Shown here piece by piece: positions 46,223 through 53,806 of a DNA stretch of 64,000 nt (position 1 is its first letter; each line of letters starts with the position of its first letter). The notes under the pieces were generated by a model that had not been told where the DNA came from, searched no databases, and was given only the letters and a program-made list of their open reading frames with translations. Origin of the DNA: JAEINY01 sp942490535 (GTDB lineage Bacteria; Bacteroidota; Bacteroidia; Bacteroidales; Marinilabiliaceae). The translations under genes and the position numbers were made by a program. The DNA lies in assembly GCA_942490535.1 (NCBI GenBank), contig CALNXQ010000006.1:62001-126000 (forward strand). Reading direction: 5' to 3'.

Positions 46223-47287
46223 CTATAGACGTATAACGCTTTTCTTTTCAGGTTCTTTCTCCAGGTAATCCCAAGACCAAAAAACAACGCCTTGAGAGCT
46301 TCCTTTCAATGCTTGCTGTAAAGCTTGTTCAAATTCTTCTTTCATAAATTTTTCAGTACGATAGGCATTCCCCACTTGAATACTTGGCAAAATCTTACCC
46401 GGAGCCAATTGATTCAATCCTTCTACCCGAGTTGATATCCAATCCACCGGTTGATGCACCATATAGTGGTAACACATCGGTGAAACATAGGTACAATAAG
46501 GCGCTATGGCTTCCACGTCCTGGCCCGTTAAGGTCCATAACTGCCCTTCTTTTTCCTGTGGCAACCATGGCACTGCATGCAAGTTAATTTTCAAGTCAGG
46601 CTTTACTTTTTTAACCTGTTCAGCCAATGAAATAAAGGCATCTGTGATAATTTTCCGGCGCCACTCCTGCCATTGATCGTCGTAATGTGTCTGGATTTCC
46701 CTGGCCACAAGGCTGGTGGAATCGGCCGATACGGTTAACGAAATAGATTTGGCTTCTGAAAATTCGTTCACACAGTGGGGACAAAAGCAAGTTTGAGGCA
46801 ATTGAGCTAAATCGGTATTCGGATGCACCATTTCCCAGAATACAAAATGTCGAATAAAATCAATACTCAATCCATCTGGTTGATACGTTTGAACGATCTG
46901 CACCAGACTATCGGCTAAAAGGGTTCGGTAGGCAGCTTGCGTGGGACAAATAAACTCCACCCAATCAGCTTGGGCGATATTCCCTTGCTGATCTTTTGCA
47001 TACCAGGTTGGATATTGCTGGAGTTTTTCCGGGTTATAAAAAACCGGAGCAATTAAAAACAATTGAATATCATTATTCCTGGCTACTGTCCGGAATTCAT
47101 CATCCATGAGTAAACCTTTACTTACAAAAGCAGCATTAATACCCATTTGATGCCATTGATCAACAAGAGCGTTAACATTTCCGGGAACACTGTATATCTT
47201 CACTCCAACAAGCTTATCAGCAGAGGATCGACAACCCGTTAGGAAAAGATAAGAACAAACAATAAACACGTTTACAAACTTAGTCAT
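46223..47287 (-). CDS. Putative glycoside hydrolase-like lipoprotein (TIM barrel)
   Basis: A 354-residue lipoprotein (lipobox LFLTGC, Cys19). Barrel-like pattern with WHQMGINAAFVSKGLL, QPDGLSIDFIRHFVFWE (acidic residues at the end of a strand, like the GHL/GH10-like families), LKINLHAVPWLP and YCTYVSPMCYHYM, ending ILPSIQVG and GVVFWSWDYLEK. A CFCPHC pair of cysteines (about residues 166-171) is typical of related uncharacterised hydrolase-like proteins and could bind a metal. Probably periplasmic or surface carbohydrate-active; substrate unknown. Confidence 0.65.
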   Translation of the reverse strand: MTKFVNVFIVCSYLFLTGCRSSADKLVGVKIYSVPGNVNALVDQWHQMGINAAFVSKGLLMDDEFRTVARNNDIQLFLIAPVFYNPEKLQQYPTWYAKDQQGNIAQADWVEFICPTQAAYRTLLADSLVQIVQTYQPDGLSIDFIRHFVFWEMVHPNTDLAQLPQTCFCPHCVNEFSEAKSISLTVSADSTSLVAREIQTHYDDQWQEWRRKIITDAFISLAEQVKKVKPDLKINLHAVPWLPQEKEGQLWTLTGQDVEAIAPYCTYVSPMCYHYMVHQPVDWISTRVEGLNQLAPGKILPSIQVGNAYRTEKFMKEEFEQALQQALKGSSQGVVFWSWDYLEKEPEKKSVIRL

Positions 47288-47335
47288 GGCTCAAATTTTA
47301 AGGATGAGCCCGTCAACTATTCTACTACCCAAAAT

Positions 47336-47343
47336 CAAAGATA
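47336..47343 (-). promoter_or_regulatory. Putative -7 promoter element of the hydrolase-like lipoprotein gene
   Basis: TATCTTTG on the minus strand fits TAnnTTTG, 49 bp before the ATG. The -33 region is not clear. Confidence 0.4.
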
Positions 47344-47394
47344 GAGGATTATTCCATTCCAAATAATGCCCGCTCCCTTAATTTAGAATGACTT

Positions 47395-47742
47395 CTAATT
47401 TTTTCTTTTGCCTAAATAAGAATTACAAAAACAACAATAATGAGTAGGAAAATCAGTAGAGAAACAAAAAAATCCCTTTTTTTTAGGAAACACCAATCTA
47501 AGTCTTTGATACAATACGTTATCAAACTCATATTCAAAACATACGACAGCTAGAGCCAGGAAGGCAATTCGCTCCACATAAGCCCTGTTTTTAGTAATGA
47601 ATTGTTCATCCATTATCTCTATAGGTAATACGTCCAGATTTCCAAACATCATGATTACCATTTTTTTTTCAAAGTTACTTTGACAGAGATTACCATCAAA
47701 TGGCGGACTTACAACTTTCAGTGTGAAACATTTTAATATCAT
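47395..47742 (-). CDS. Hypothetical protein (weakly supported)
   Basis: A 115-residue open frame in an otherwise empty interval. The predicted protein (for example NLDVLPIEIMDEQFITKNRAY and LALAVVCFEYEFDNVLY) has reasonable composition but no recognised family, and ends in a Cys-rich, basic tail (CCFCNSYLGKRKN). It has neither a clear promoter nor a conserved neighbour. It may be a small real gene or a chance frame. Confidence 0.3.
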   Translation of the reverse strand: MILKCFTLKVVSPPFDGNLCQSNFEKKMVIMMFGNLDVLPIEIMDEQFITKNRAYVERIAFLALAVVCFEYEFDNVLYQRLRLVFPKKKGFFCFSTDFPTHYCCFCNSYLGKRKN

Positions 47743-47752
47743 TCTTTTACAT

Positions 47753-47760
47753 TATATTTG
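47753..47760 (+). promoter_or_regulatory. -7 promoter element of the DUF4488-like gene
   Basis: TATATTTG, a perfect TAnnTTTG match, 42 bp before the ATG at 47803. No TTTG is seen 20 bp upstream. Confidence 0.45.
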
Positions 47761-47802
47761 CCATTCATCTTAATTTAATCACAATTTTATTAAACCCCTT
47801 CA

Positions 47803-48270
47803 ATGAAAAACCTGATTATTATTGCATTTGCCTGTGCGCTTTTCTCTTGCGCCAATTGTGAAAAAGAAAGCACCACAACTTTTCCAAAAGACACATTCAT
47901 TGGTAGTTGGCAATTACTAACCTCCGAGTACATTAAAAAAGACACGATCATTTCGAATGTCGTTGCCGGTCAGACAATGATTAAAATTATTACACCTACG
48001 CATTTTGCATTCTTTTCGCATGACACCATTAAAGGAGTTGATTCCACAGCCATATATATGTCAGGCGGAGGCACATATCACTTCAAAGGCGAAAAATATG
48101 TCGAAAATCTGGAATATTGTACAGCCCGTCAGTGGGAAAAACACTCCTTTGAATTTGACCTTGAAATTAAAGGTGATACACTAATTCAAACAGGAATTGA
48201 AGAATTGGAGGATCTAGGTTTAGGTGCTGAGAACATGTTATTAGTAGAAAAATACCTGCGCATTAAATAA
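47803..48270 (+). CDS. DUF4488-like / lipocalin-like lipoprotein
   Basis: A 155-residue lipoprotein: lipobox ALFSC (Cys16), then FIGSWQLLTSEYIKKD, the start of a lipocalin-type barrel, THFAFFSHDTIKG, GGTYHFKGEKYVENLEY and a terminal EKYLRIK. This pattern is usual for DUF4488 and related small Bacteroidota lipoproteins. A ligand-binding role is possible but unproven. Monocistronic. Confidence 0.7.
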   Translation: MKNLIIIAFACALFSCANCEKESTTTFPKDTFIGSWQLLTSEYIKKDTIISNVVAGQTMIKIITPTHFAFFSHDTIKGVDSTAIYMSGGGTYHFKGEKYVENLEYCTARQWEKHSFEFDLEIKGDTLIQTGIEELEDLGLGAENMLLVEKYLRIK

Positions 48271-48294
48271 TTCATTTCAAATCCTATAACATCG

Positions 48295-48331
48295 TACCAA
48301 AGGACTTTTCACTAGTGAGTGCCCTTTGGTA
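48295..48331 (+). terminator. Hairpin after the DUF4488-like gene
   Basis: Stem TACCAAAGG / CCTTTGGTA with an inner CACTAGTG. No T-run follows, so terminator activity is uncertain. Confidence 0.4.
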
Positions 48332-48412
48332 TAAGCAACTATACCACATAAGCATCATAATAAGTTCAGGTTTTTTTTGTTCTTTTGTGATTCAATACTA
48401 AAAAGCATTGCA

Positions 48413-49147
48413 ATGAATACGTTTCTAGGCTACATCTTTACGCCTCTTTTTCACCTTTATTATGTCCTATTATTAGTTCTTTTTCATCCTGTTCAAGCTG
48501 GGGCGCGTCACTTATTGGGCGATCAGCCCAGACGTCAGGTCGTGGATTTCCTCAACCATTTGCTGGTTTTAGGACTTGGAATTATGGGTGCCCGATTTAA
48601 ATTTAAAGGATTTGAAAAAGTGCCACAAGGCCGTCCTCTTATTATTGTATCTAACCACCAGAGTTTATATGACATTCCTGCAGTTGTTCATGGATTCAGA
48701 AAATATTATCCCAAATTCATCTCCAAAAAAGAGCTTGGAAAGAATATTCCAACGATCTCCTATAACCTGAAATACGGAAAGTCTGCCCTTATCGATCGCA
48801 GTAACGGGTCACAATCAGTGAAAGAAATATTTAAGTTGGGACGATTAATCGAACAAAACAATTATGCGGCCTGCATTTTTCCGGAAGGAACCCGCAGTAA
48901 AGATGGTAATGTTCGTGAATTTAAAGTGGGTGGTCTGGCTACCCTTGTGCGGGCAGCTCCTTCGGCCATCATTATTCCTTTCGTGATTGATGGTCATTGC
49001 CGAATGATGTATAAAGGAATGTATCCTATGAAATTCGGTCAGAAAATCACCTATACAGTATTGGATCCCATTGAACCTAAAGGTCAACAAATAGAGGAAT
49101 TGGTTTCACTAATTGAAGCAAGAATTAAACAAAATTTAGGACAATAG
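48413..49147 (+). CDS. plsC: 1-acyl-sn-glycerol-3-phosphate acyltransferase
   Basis: 244 residues from ATG 48413 (the longer frame starts at TTG). It transfers an acyl chain to lysophosphatidic acid to make phosphatidic acid at the inner membrane. Hydrophobic N-terminus (about 1-25), then the catalytic HX4D motif in NHQSLYDIP (about 81-89) and the substrate motif FPEGTRSKDG (about 156-165). Complete, normal length, followed by a good terminator. Confidence 0.94.
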   Translation: MNTFLGYIFTPLFHLYYVLLLVLFHPVQAGARHLLGDQPRRQVVDFLNHLLVLGLGIMGARFKFKGFEKVPQGRPLIIVSNHQSLYDIPAVVHGFRKYYPKFISKKELGKNIPTISYNLKYGKSALIDRSNGSQSVKEIFKLGRLIEQNNYAACIFPEGTRSKDGNVREFKVGGLATLVRAAPSAIIIPFVIDGHCRMMYKGMYPMKFGQKITYTVLDPIEPKGQQIEELVSLIEARIKQNLGQ

Positions 49148-49196
49148 TTTCGACCAAAACAAGATAATATTCCAAAACCACTTAATAACCAACAAA

Positions 49197-49222
49197 AACG
49201 ACTCGAACAGTCGTTTTTTTTT
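49197..49222 (+). terminator. Terminator of plsC
   Basis: Stem AACGACT / AGTCGTT, five-base loop CGAAC, then a run of about ten T, 50 bp beyond the stop codon. Confidence 0.9.
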
Positions 49223-49237
49223 TATCTATATAAAACG

Positions 49238-49245
49238 TATTTTTG
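49238..49245 (+). promoter_or_regulatory. -7 promoter element of the 589-residue protein gene
   Basis: TATTTTTG fits TAnnTTTG, 25 bp before the ATG at 49271. The -33 region is a T-run shared with the plsC terminator. Confidence 0.45.
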
Positions 49246-49270
49246 TCTACATATAATAAAGCACATACGA

Positions 49271-51040
49271 ATGAATATTTTTGATCGACATTCTTTTCAC
49301 ATTCCTGTTCTGGGCATTGGATATACATTGGACACTCCTGTAAAGGTAGCTCCTTATGGCATATCTTCTGTTATATCCTTGGTTGACGATACGTTAATTG
49401 AGCAGATGCGAGAATTTTACAGTCAGAAATTTGATTTGCCATTTCAAGCCATCACCGAGAAAGTTGAAGATTTTAGAGCAAAACGCATCACTTCATACCT
49501 CAACATGGTGGATGAAATCGTCACAGCCAAATTTGAAGACCTGAAAAAATCGGCTATTGAAACAGGAAGCGAACTGGAAAAGTATGTTTCCATGTTACCG
49601 GATTTATCCTCGATAAAAGAGAAATTTAATCTCGCCCAAAAAAGTCGCCAACTGAAAGACGAGCTTCAGCATTGGGTTCAGAACCATTTACCCGTTGGTT
49701 CGATTGATGTTAACATCATGACAAAACTGGATAAAACCAACTACAACGGAGCAGAAGAATTACCCATTGAGTACAACGATGCCCATGCTGCATTGAGAGG
49801 CTTTGCCAATAGCAATCTGTGTTCATCACTGGTTTTATCAGCAGGTATGAGTCCACGACTATATAGCTATTTGGAAAAGTTCAAAGACTTCTTTCCGGAT
49901 ATGAATGGTAAACTGAAAAAGAAAATCATTTTGAAAGTGAGTGATTTTCGGTCGGCCTTTGTGCAAGGAAAAATGTTGGCTGCCAAAGGCCTTTGGGTTT
50001 CGGAATACCGCATTGAATCCGGGGTTAACTGTGGCGGACATGCCTTTCCTACCAATGGTGTTCTGATGGGGCCCATCCTGGATGAGTTTCGTACCAATCG
50101 CGACCAGCTGTTCACCACTTGTAAGGAAGTTTATGAATCAGCTTTAGCGAAAAAAGAACTGACCGTTCCTACTGAAACACCGGAGTTGAAAATTACGGCC
50201 CAGGGAGGCGTTGGCACCAATGAAGAACATGAATTCCTGATGCGTCATTACAATCTGGATGGTATTGGCTGGGGAACACCATTTATGCTGGTTCCGGAAG
50301 CTGTGAGCATCGACCCGTCTACCTTGAAATTACTGGCTGATGCCAAGGAAGATGATCTATACTTTAGCGGTTTATCACCTTTGGGTGTACCTTTCAACAG
50401 CGTCAGAGGAGCATCCATGAGCCAATTGCGCCTGCAGCGTGTCCAGGAGGACCGTCCCGGTTCTGCGTGTACCAAGCAATTTTTGAAGTACAATACAGAA
50501 TTCACTGAAAAACCAATTTGTACAGCCTCTCGTCAATACCAGAAACAAAAACTGGAAGAATTGAAGCAGCAGGAATTGCCGGCCGATGAATACAAAAAAT
50601 CATATGAATCCATCATTGAAAAAGAGTGTATTTGCGTAGGATTAGGTGTATCTGCTCTTGAATCGAAACACATTCCGGTTAAAGAAACAGATAAAGTAAC
50701 CGTATGTCCGGGTCCGAACCTGGCCTACTACTCCAATGCATCTACTTTAAAAGAGATGGTGGATCACATTTATGGCCGTACCAACTTATTGGATAACCGT
50801 CCGCGCCCTCATGTTTTTCTGAAAGAATTGAATATGTACCTGGATATTTTCAAGGAACGTTTCCAAGACTATCAGAAACATGAAAATCCGAAGGAGAAAA
50901 AGCAGCTGAGCGTTTTCCAGAAGAATCTGATGGAAGGTATCTCGTATTACAAATCCCTTTTCGAACAAAAGAAAAAGGAGGTACTAAAGGAGATTGATGC
51001 GCTCATCTCAAAATATTCGATGATTAATACAGAGATCTGA
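49271..51040 (+). CDS. Large conserved protein of unknown function with cysteine clusters
   Basis: A 589-residue soluble protein, no signal peptide or membrane helix. It opens with HSFHIPVLGIGYTLDTPVKV and continues APYGISSVISLVDD, reminiscent of FMN-binding TIM-barrel enzymes such as nitronate monooxygenases. The centre has KITAQGGVGTNEEHEFLMRH and GIGWGTPFMLVPEAV, also barrel-like. Cysteines cluster in ESGVNCGG, GSACTKQF, KPICTAS, KECICVGLG and VCPGPN, suggesting an iron-sulfur cluster or thiol chemistry. The last 90 residues are helical and charged. I recognise no named family. Monocistronic, strong terminator. An oxidoreductase role is only a guess. Confidence 0.75.
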   Translation: MNIFDRHSFHIPVLGIGYTLDTPVKVAPYGISSVISLVDDTLIEQMREFYSQKFDLPFQAITEKVEDFRAKRITSYLNMVDEIVTAKFEDLKKSAIETGSELEKYVSMLPDLSSIKEKFNLAQKSRQLKDELQHWVQNHLPVGSIDVNIMTKLDKTNYNGAEELPIEYNDAHAALRGFANSNLCSSLVLSAGMSPRLYSYLEKFKDFFPDMNGKLKKKIILKVSDFRSAFVQGKMLAAKGLWVSEYRIESGVNCGGHAFPTNGVLMGPILDEFRTNRDQLFTTCKEVYESALAKKELTVPTETPELKITAQGGVGTNEEHEFLMRHYNLDGIGWGTPFMLVPEAVSIDPSTLKLLADAKEDDLYFSGLSPLGVPFNSVRGASMSQLRLQRVQEDRPGSACTKQFLKYNTEFTEKPICTASRQYQKQKLEELKQQELPADEYKKSYESIIEKECICVGLGVSALESKHIPVKETDKVTVCPGPNLAYYSNASTLKEMVDHIYGRTNLLDNRPRPHVFLKELNMYLDIFKERFQDYQKHENPKEKKQLSVFQKNLMEGISYYKSLFEQKKKEVLKEIDALISKYSMINTEI

Positions 51041-51065
51041 TTTTAGATCCTCATCAATAACATAA

Positions 51066-51114
51066 AAGAACCGTTCTCTTTCTATACCGAAAAAGAGAAC
51101 GGTTCTTTTTTTTT
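51066..51114 (+). terminator. Terminator of the 589-residue protein gene
   Basis: Perfect 16-bp stem (AAGAACCGTTCTCTTT / AAAGAGAACGGTTCTT) with a ten-base loop and a following T-run, 26 bp beyond the stop codon. Confidence 0.92.
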
Positions 51115-51145
51115 AAGAATAAATTCCCAAACAGGCAACCCTTTC

Positions 51146-51153
51146 TATTTTTG
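51146..51153 (+). promoter_or_regulatory. -7 promoter element of the second ECF sigma operon
   Basis: TATTTTTG fits TAnnTTTG, 14 bp before the ATG at 51168, implying a very short leader. Confidence 0.45.
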
Positions 51154-51167
51154 CAGCATTCATAAGA

Positions 51168-51740
51168 ATGACGGTTGACTTAAACAGAACCCCATTTGTG
51201 AAGAAATTAATTAAAGCTTTAAAAAAGAAACATCCGAAAGCTCAGAAACAGCTATTCGATTCATATGCTGGTTACTTATACCGCATCTGTTTTCGCTACC
51301 TGAGTAATCGGGAACTTAGCGAAGAAGTTCTTTCACAAGCTTTTTTAAACATCTTCAACCACATCGAGCGCACCGATATCATGGATGAAAAACCATTAAA
51401 AGCCTGGATGAAAAAAGTAGCCATCAACCAATCGCTGATGGAGTTGAGAAAAAACATACGATTTACGCACACGCTCGACTTGATTGAAGAAATAGAAGAA
51501 GCGCCAATCACTACCGATGAACAACTCTTGGAAGATGATTTAATTCAAATGGTATTGAATTTACCGGATGGCTACCGTACCATTTTTAGTTTATATGTCA
51601 TTGAGGGATATACCCACGAAGAAATCGCTCAGCAGCTAAACATATCAACCGGCACTTCCAAGTCACAACTTTGTAAGGCACGCCGGATTTTAAAAGAGAA
51701 GATCAAACAAACAGAAATAAGCTATGAAGCAATCCGTTGA
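51168..51740 (+). CDS. ECF RNA polymerase sigma-70 factor (second)
   Basis: A 190-residue ECF sigma factor. Region 2 (about 25-95, LFDSYAGYLYRICFRYLSNRELSEEVLSQAF) and region 4 (about 125-180, LPDGYRTIFSLYVIEGYTHEEIA and LNISTGTSKSQLCKARRIL) are complete. Its end overlaps the next gene by 17 bp, so the two are translationally coupled. The partner has one membrane helix and is most likely its anti-sigma factor. No FecR or TonB gene is present, in contrast to the first module at 12-15 kb. Confidence 0.95.
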   Translation: MTVDLNRTPFVKKLIKALKKKHPKAQKQLFDSYAGYLYRICFRYLSNRELSEEVLSQAFLNIFNHIERTDIMDEKPLKAWMKKVAINQSLMELRKNIRFTHTLDLIEEIEEAPITTDEQLLEDDLIQMVLNLPDGYRTIFSLYVIEGYTHEEIAQQLNISTGTSKSQLCKARRILKEKIKQTEISYEAIR

Positions 51741-52449
51741 AAATAATATAAAAAAGGCTTTCGATGCCTGGGATGAGCAACCTAGCGATATTGGATTCAA
51801 TAAAGAGGCCCTCTGGCAATCGATACACCCCGCCCCTGGAAAAAAGATTATGGTTCTTTCCTGGACCAGAGCGGCTGCTGCAATCCTGATTTGTATTCTG
51901 GCAGGCGGATGGCTGAATGCCATGTACACCAATCAGCAATTAAAGAAAGAAAAGCAGACATTAGCAGACCAACTGGAACAATCGACACACACACGCCCCA
52001 CAAATATTCCTACAACGGAGCAAGCACCATCAAAGCCTCAAATCATTTATAAGACCAAAATAAAAGAAGTTGATTCCCCTCATTCCCAAACCATGCTCGC
52101 GAAATTGGCCAGGAAATATCAATCCGTCGAAAATGAAAACGAACTCTTAAAGCAACAGATAAAGCAAGTGACCTCCAGTCAAATGCTACTAAATGACAGT
52201 ATTCAAGGACTGCTGGGTAATCTTCGAAACATAGAGCATGCATATGCCCTGCAAACACAAGCAACGCAAGCACCGAAAGATAATACGCTGGAGATTACTA
52301 TAGATGAAGAGGCCCTTCTTGCCCTAACGGCGTATGAAAAGGCAGTGCCACAAAGCCATAAGTCAGCCCCTCGCCAATTTCAACTGACGCTAAAAAATAA
52401 CCTGGAAAAACCTGAAAAGTCGGCGCCACTATTCAGAAACGACAGGTAA
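51724..52449 (+). CDS. Single-pass membrane protein, likely anti-sigma factor
   Basis: 241 residues: a short cytosolic part with FDAWDEQPSDIGFNKEALW (about 13-31), one membrane helix (about 48-66, AAAAILICILAGGWLNAMY), then a periplasmic coiled coil (about 68-170, with KKEKQTLADQLEQS and VENENELLKQQIK) and a basic tail. It overlaps the sigma gene by 17 bp, which is the usual arrangement for an anti-sigma factor in Bacteroidota. No ZAS or FecR domain is recognised, so the function is inferred from context and topology. Confidence 0.7.
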   Translation: MKQSVENNIKKAFDAWDEQPSDIGFNKEALWQSIHPAPGKKIMVLSWTRAAAAILICILAGGWLNAMYTNQQLKKEKQTLADQLEQSTHTRPTNIPTTEQAPSKPQIIYKTKIKEVDSPHSQTMLAKLARKYQSVENENELLKQQIKQVTSSQMLLNDSIQGLLGNLRNIEHAYALQTQATQAPKDNTLEITIDEEALLALTAYEKAVPQSHKSAPRQFQLTLKNNLEKPEKSAPLFRNDR

Positions 52450-52480
52450 ATAAATCCTTCAAAAATCTTAATATTTCATT

Positions 52481-53536
52481 ATGATGCAAAAACTATTCAT
52501 GATAAGCCTATGCCTGGCGACCTGGTGTACCTCCGCATTTTCGCAAGCCAAGAAAGATACTGAGTATTACAGAGACACCATTCGGCTGATGATGCCAAAC
52601 GGCGTGACCATTGACGAACTGACTTGCTATAACAAAAAAGGTGATTTAAATGTGCTGAATAACATAACTGTTCAAATAAAGGAGTTCACCCAACGTTGGA
52701 AAGTACTGAACACATCTGTCCTGGAATCGGATAAAAACATGCACATTATCTTTCAGTATAATCACGAAAACAACGAGTCCGAACGGTATACCCTTTCCTT
52801 CAAGGAATATGCACCTTTAACGCAAATCACCTTTCCGGTTGATACCACCCTGGCTTTGTTAACCAAAGGACGGCACCGCCTGGAGATTATAAACTACGCC
52901 TTCAGGAGTATGGTCCGTAAAACGGTGATCCAATTTAACACCATCACTCAATTGGAAGAATTGACACACATAAATTTCGAACAATTGTACCAAACCACCG
53001 AAGCCCTGCTGAACAATGATTCAAATAAACACCACATTAATAAACCCTTCACTTCCTGGATAAGCGTGGACGAAAACAGTGAGCCCTCTCTTCAATACCT
53101 CCAAAAAGGCCCGCACAACACCGATGTGATTGAATTAAGTTTCGGGACGAATCTGGAGCATGTGAAAGGTGAATGGAACGCTGGGTTTTACACCCGGATG
53201 TCGGTTAAACTGGGTCAAAAAACATCTTTTAAACACATTTTTTTTGTGGGCTATGACTGGATGTATTGCTTTTCAAGCAACAGTAAAGGGGACATCAACC
53301 ATTGGGTATCGGCCGGATATGGCCACAATTTCCCCAAAGGAGAAGAAAAAGACCGTTGGTACACATTATCGGTGGGTTACCTGGCCAAACGAAATGGGGA
53401 GCTCTTTGAGAAAAATACCTTTCGGGTAGGCTTGGAAAAAGAAATATCCAGTGGTATTTCCCTAACTCCGCAGCTCTATTTTAACGATTTCTTGGAGGGC
53501 GTTTATCCGGGCATTAAAGTCAATATTAACTTTTAA
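52481..53536 (+). CDS. Exported protein, probable small outer-membrane beta-barrel
   Basis: 351 residues. Signal peptide ending TSAFSQ. A beta-rich N-terminal domain (about 25-160) is followed by a linker and a strand pattern at about 210-351 (VIELSFGTNLEHVKGEW, GFYTRMSVKLGQK, HWVSAGYGHNF, WYTLSVGYLAKRNG) that ends with a C-terminal Phe (GIKVNINF). This resembles a small outer-membrane barrel. It lies 31 bp after the anti-sigma-like gene, as the third gene of the operon, so it may sense or execute the response. No known family. Confidence 0.65.
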   Translation: MMQKLFMISLCLATWCTSAFSQAKKDTEYYRDTIRLMMPNGVTIDELTCYNKKGDLNVLNNITVQIKEFTQRWKVLNTSVLESDKNMHIIFQYNHENNESERYTLSFKEYAPLTQITFPVDTTLALLTKGRHRLEIINYAFRSMVRKTVIQFNTITQLEELTHINFEQLYQTTEALLNNDSNKHHINKPFTSWISVDENSEPSLQYLQKGPHNTDVIELSFGTNLEHVKGEWNAGFYTRMSVKLGQKTSFKHIFFVGYDWMYCFSSNSKGDINHWVSAGYGHNFPKGEEKDRWYTLSVGYLAKRNGELFEKNTFRVGLEKEISSGISLTPQLYFNDFLEGVYPGIKVNINF

Positions 53537-53561
53537 CAAACAGTTATCAATCTAACATGAA

Positions 53562-53602
53562 AACAGCCCTATGCACATTTGCAAAGAGCTGTTTTTTTTT
53601 AA
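53562..53602 (+). terminator. Terminator of the second ECF sigma operon
   Basis: Stem AACAGC ... GCTGTT with inner pairs (two mismatches) and a run of nine T, 25 bp beyond the stop codon. Confidence 0.8.
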
Positions 53603-53772
53603 TTATCCACTGGACAATACCAAAAAACATTCTTAATTTCACACTTCTCTTACTCACGCTAAAGTCATCGTGAACGCTGATCTATAGTCTTTAGCTACTC
53701 CACGAAAAAGTTTCATTTGATTAAGTGTTACATAACAGATTATGCCGGTATAAATAATATTCTAAATGTTTA

Positions 53773-53780
53773 TATATTTG
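53773..53780 (+). promoter_or_regulatory. -7 promoter element of the 569-residue protein gene
   Basis: TATATTTG, a perfect TAnnTTTG match, 26 bp before the ATG at 53807. The -33 position lacks TTTG. Confidence 0.4.
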
Positions 53781-53806
53781 ATTACTAAACACTAAATTAT
53801 TTTATC

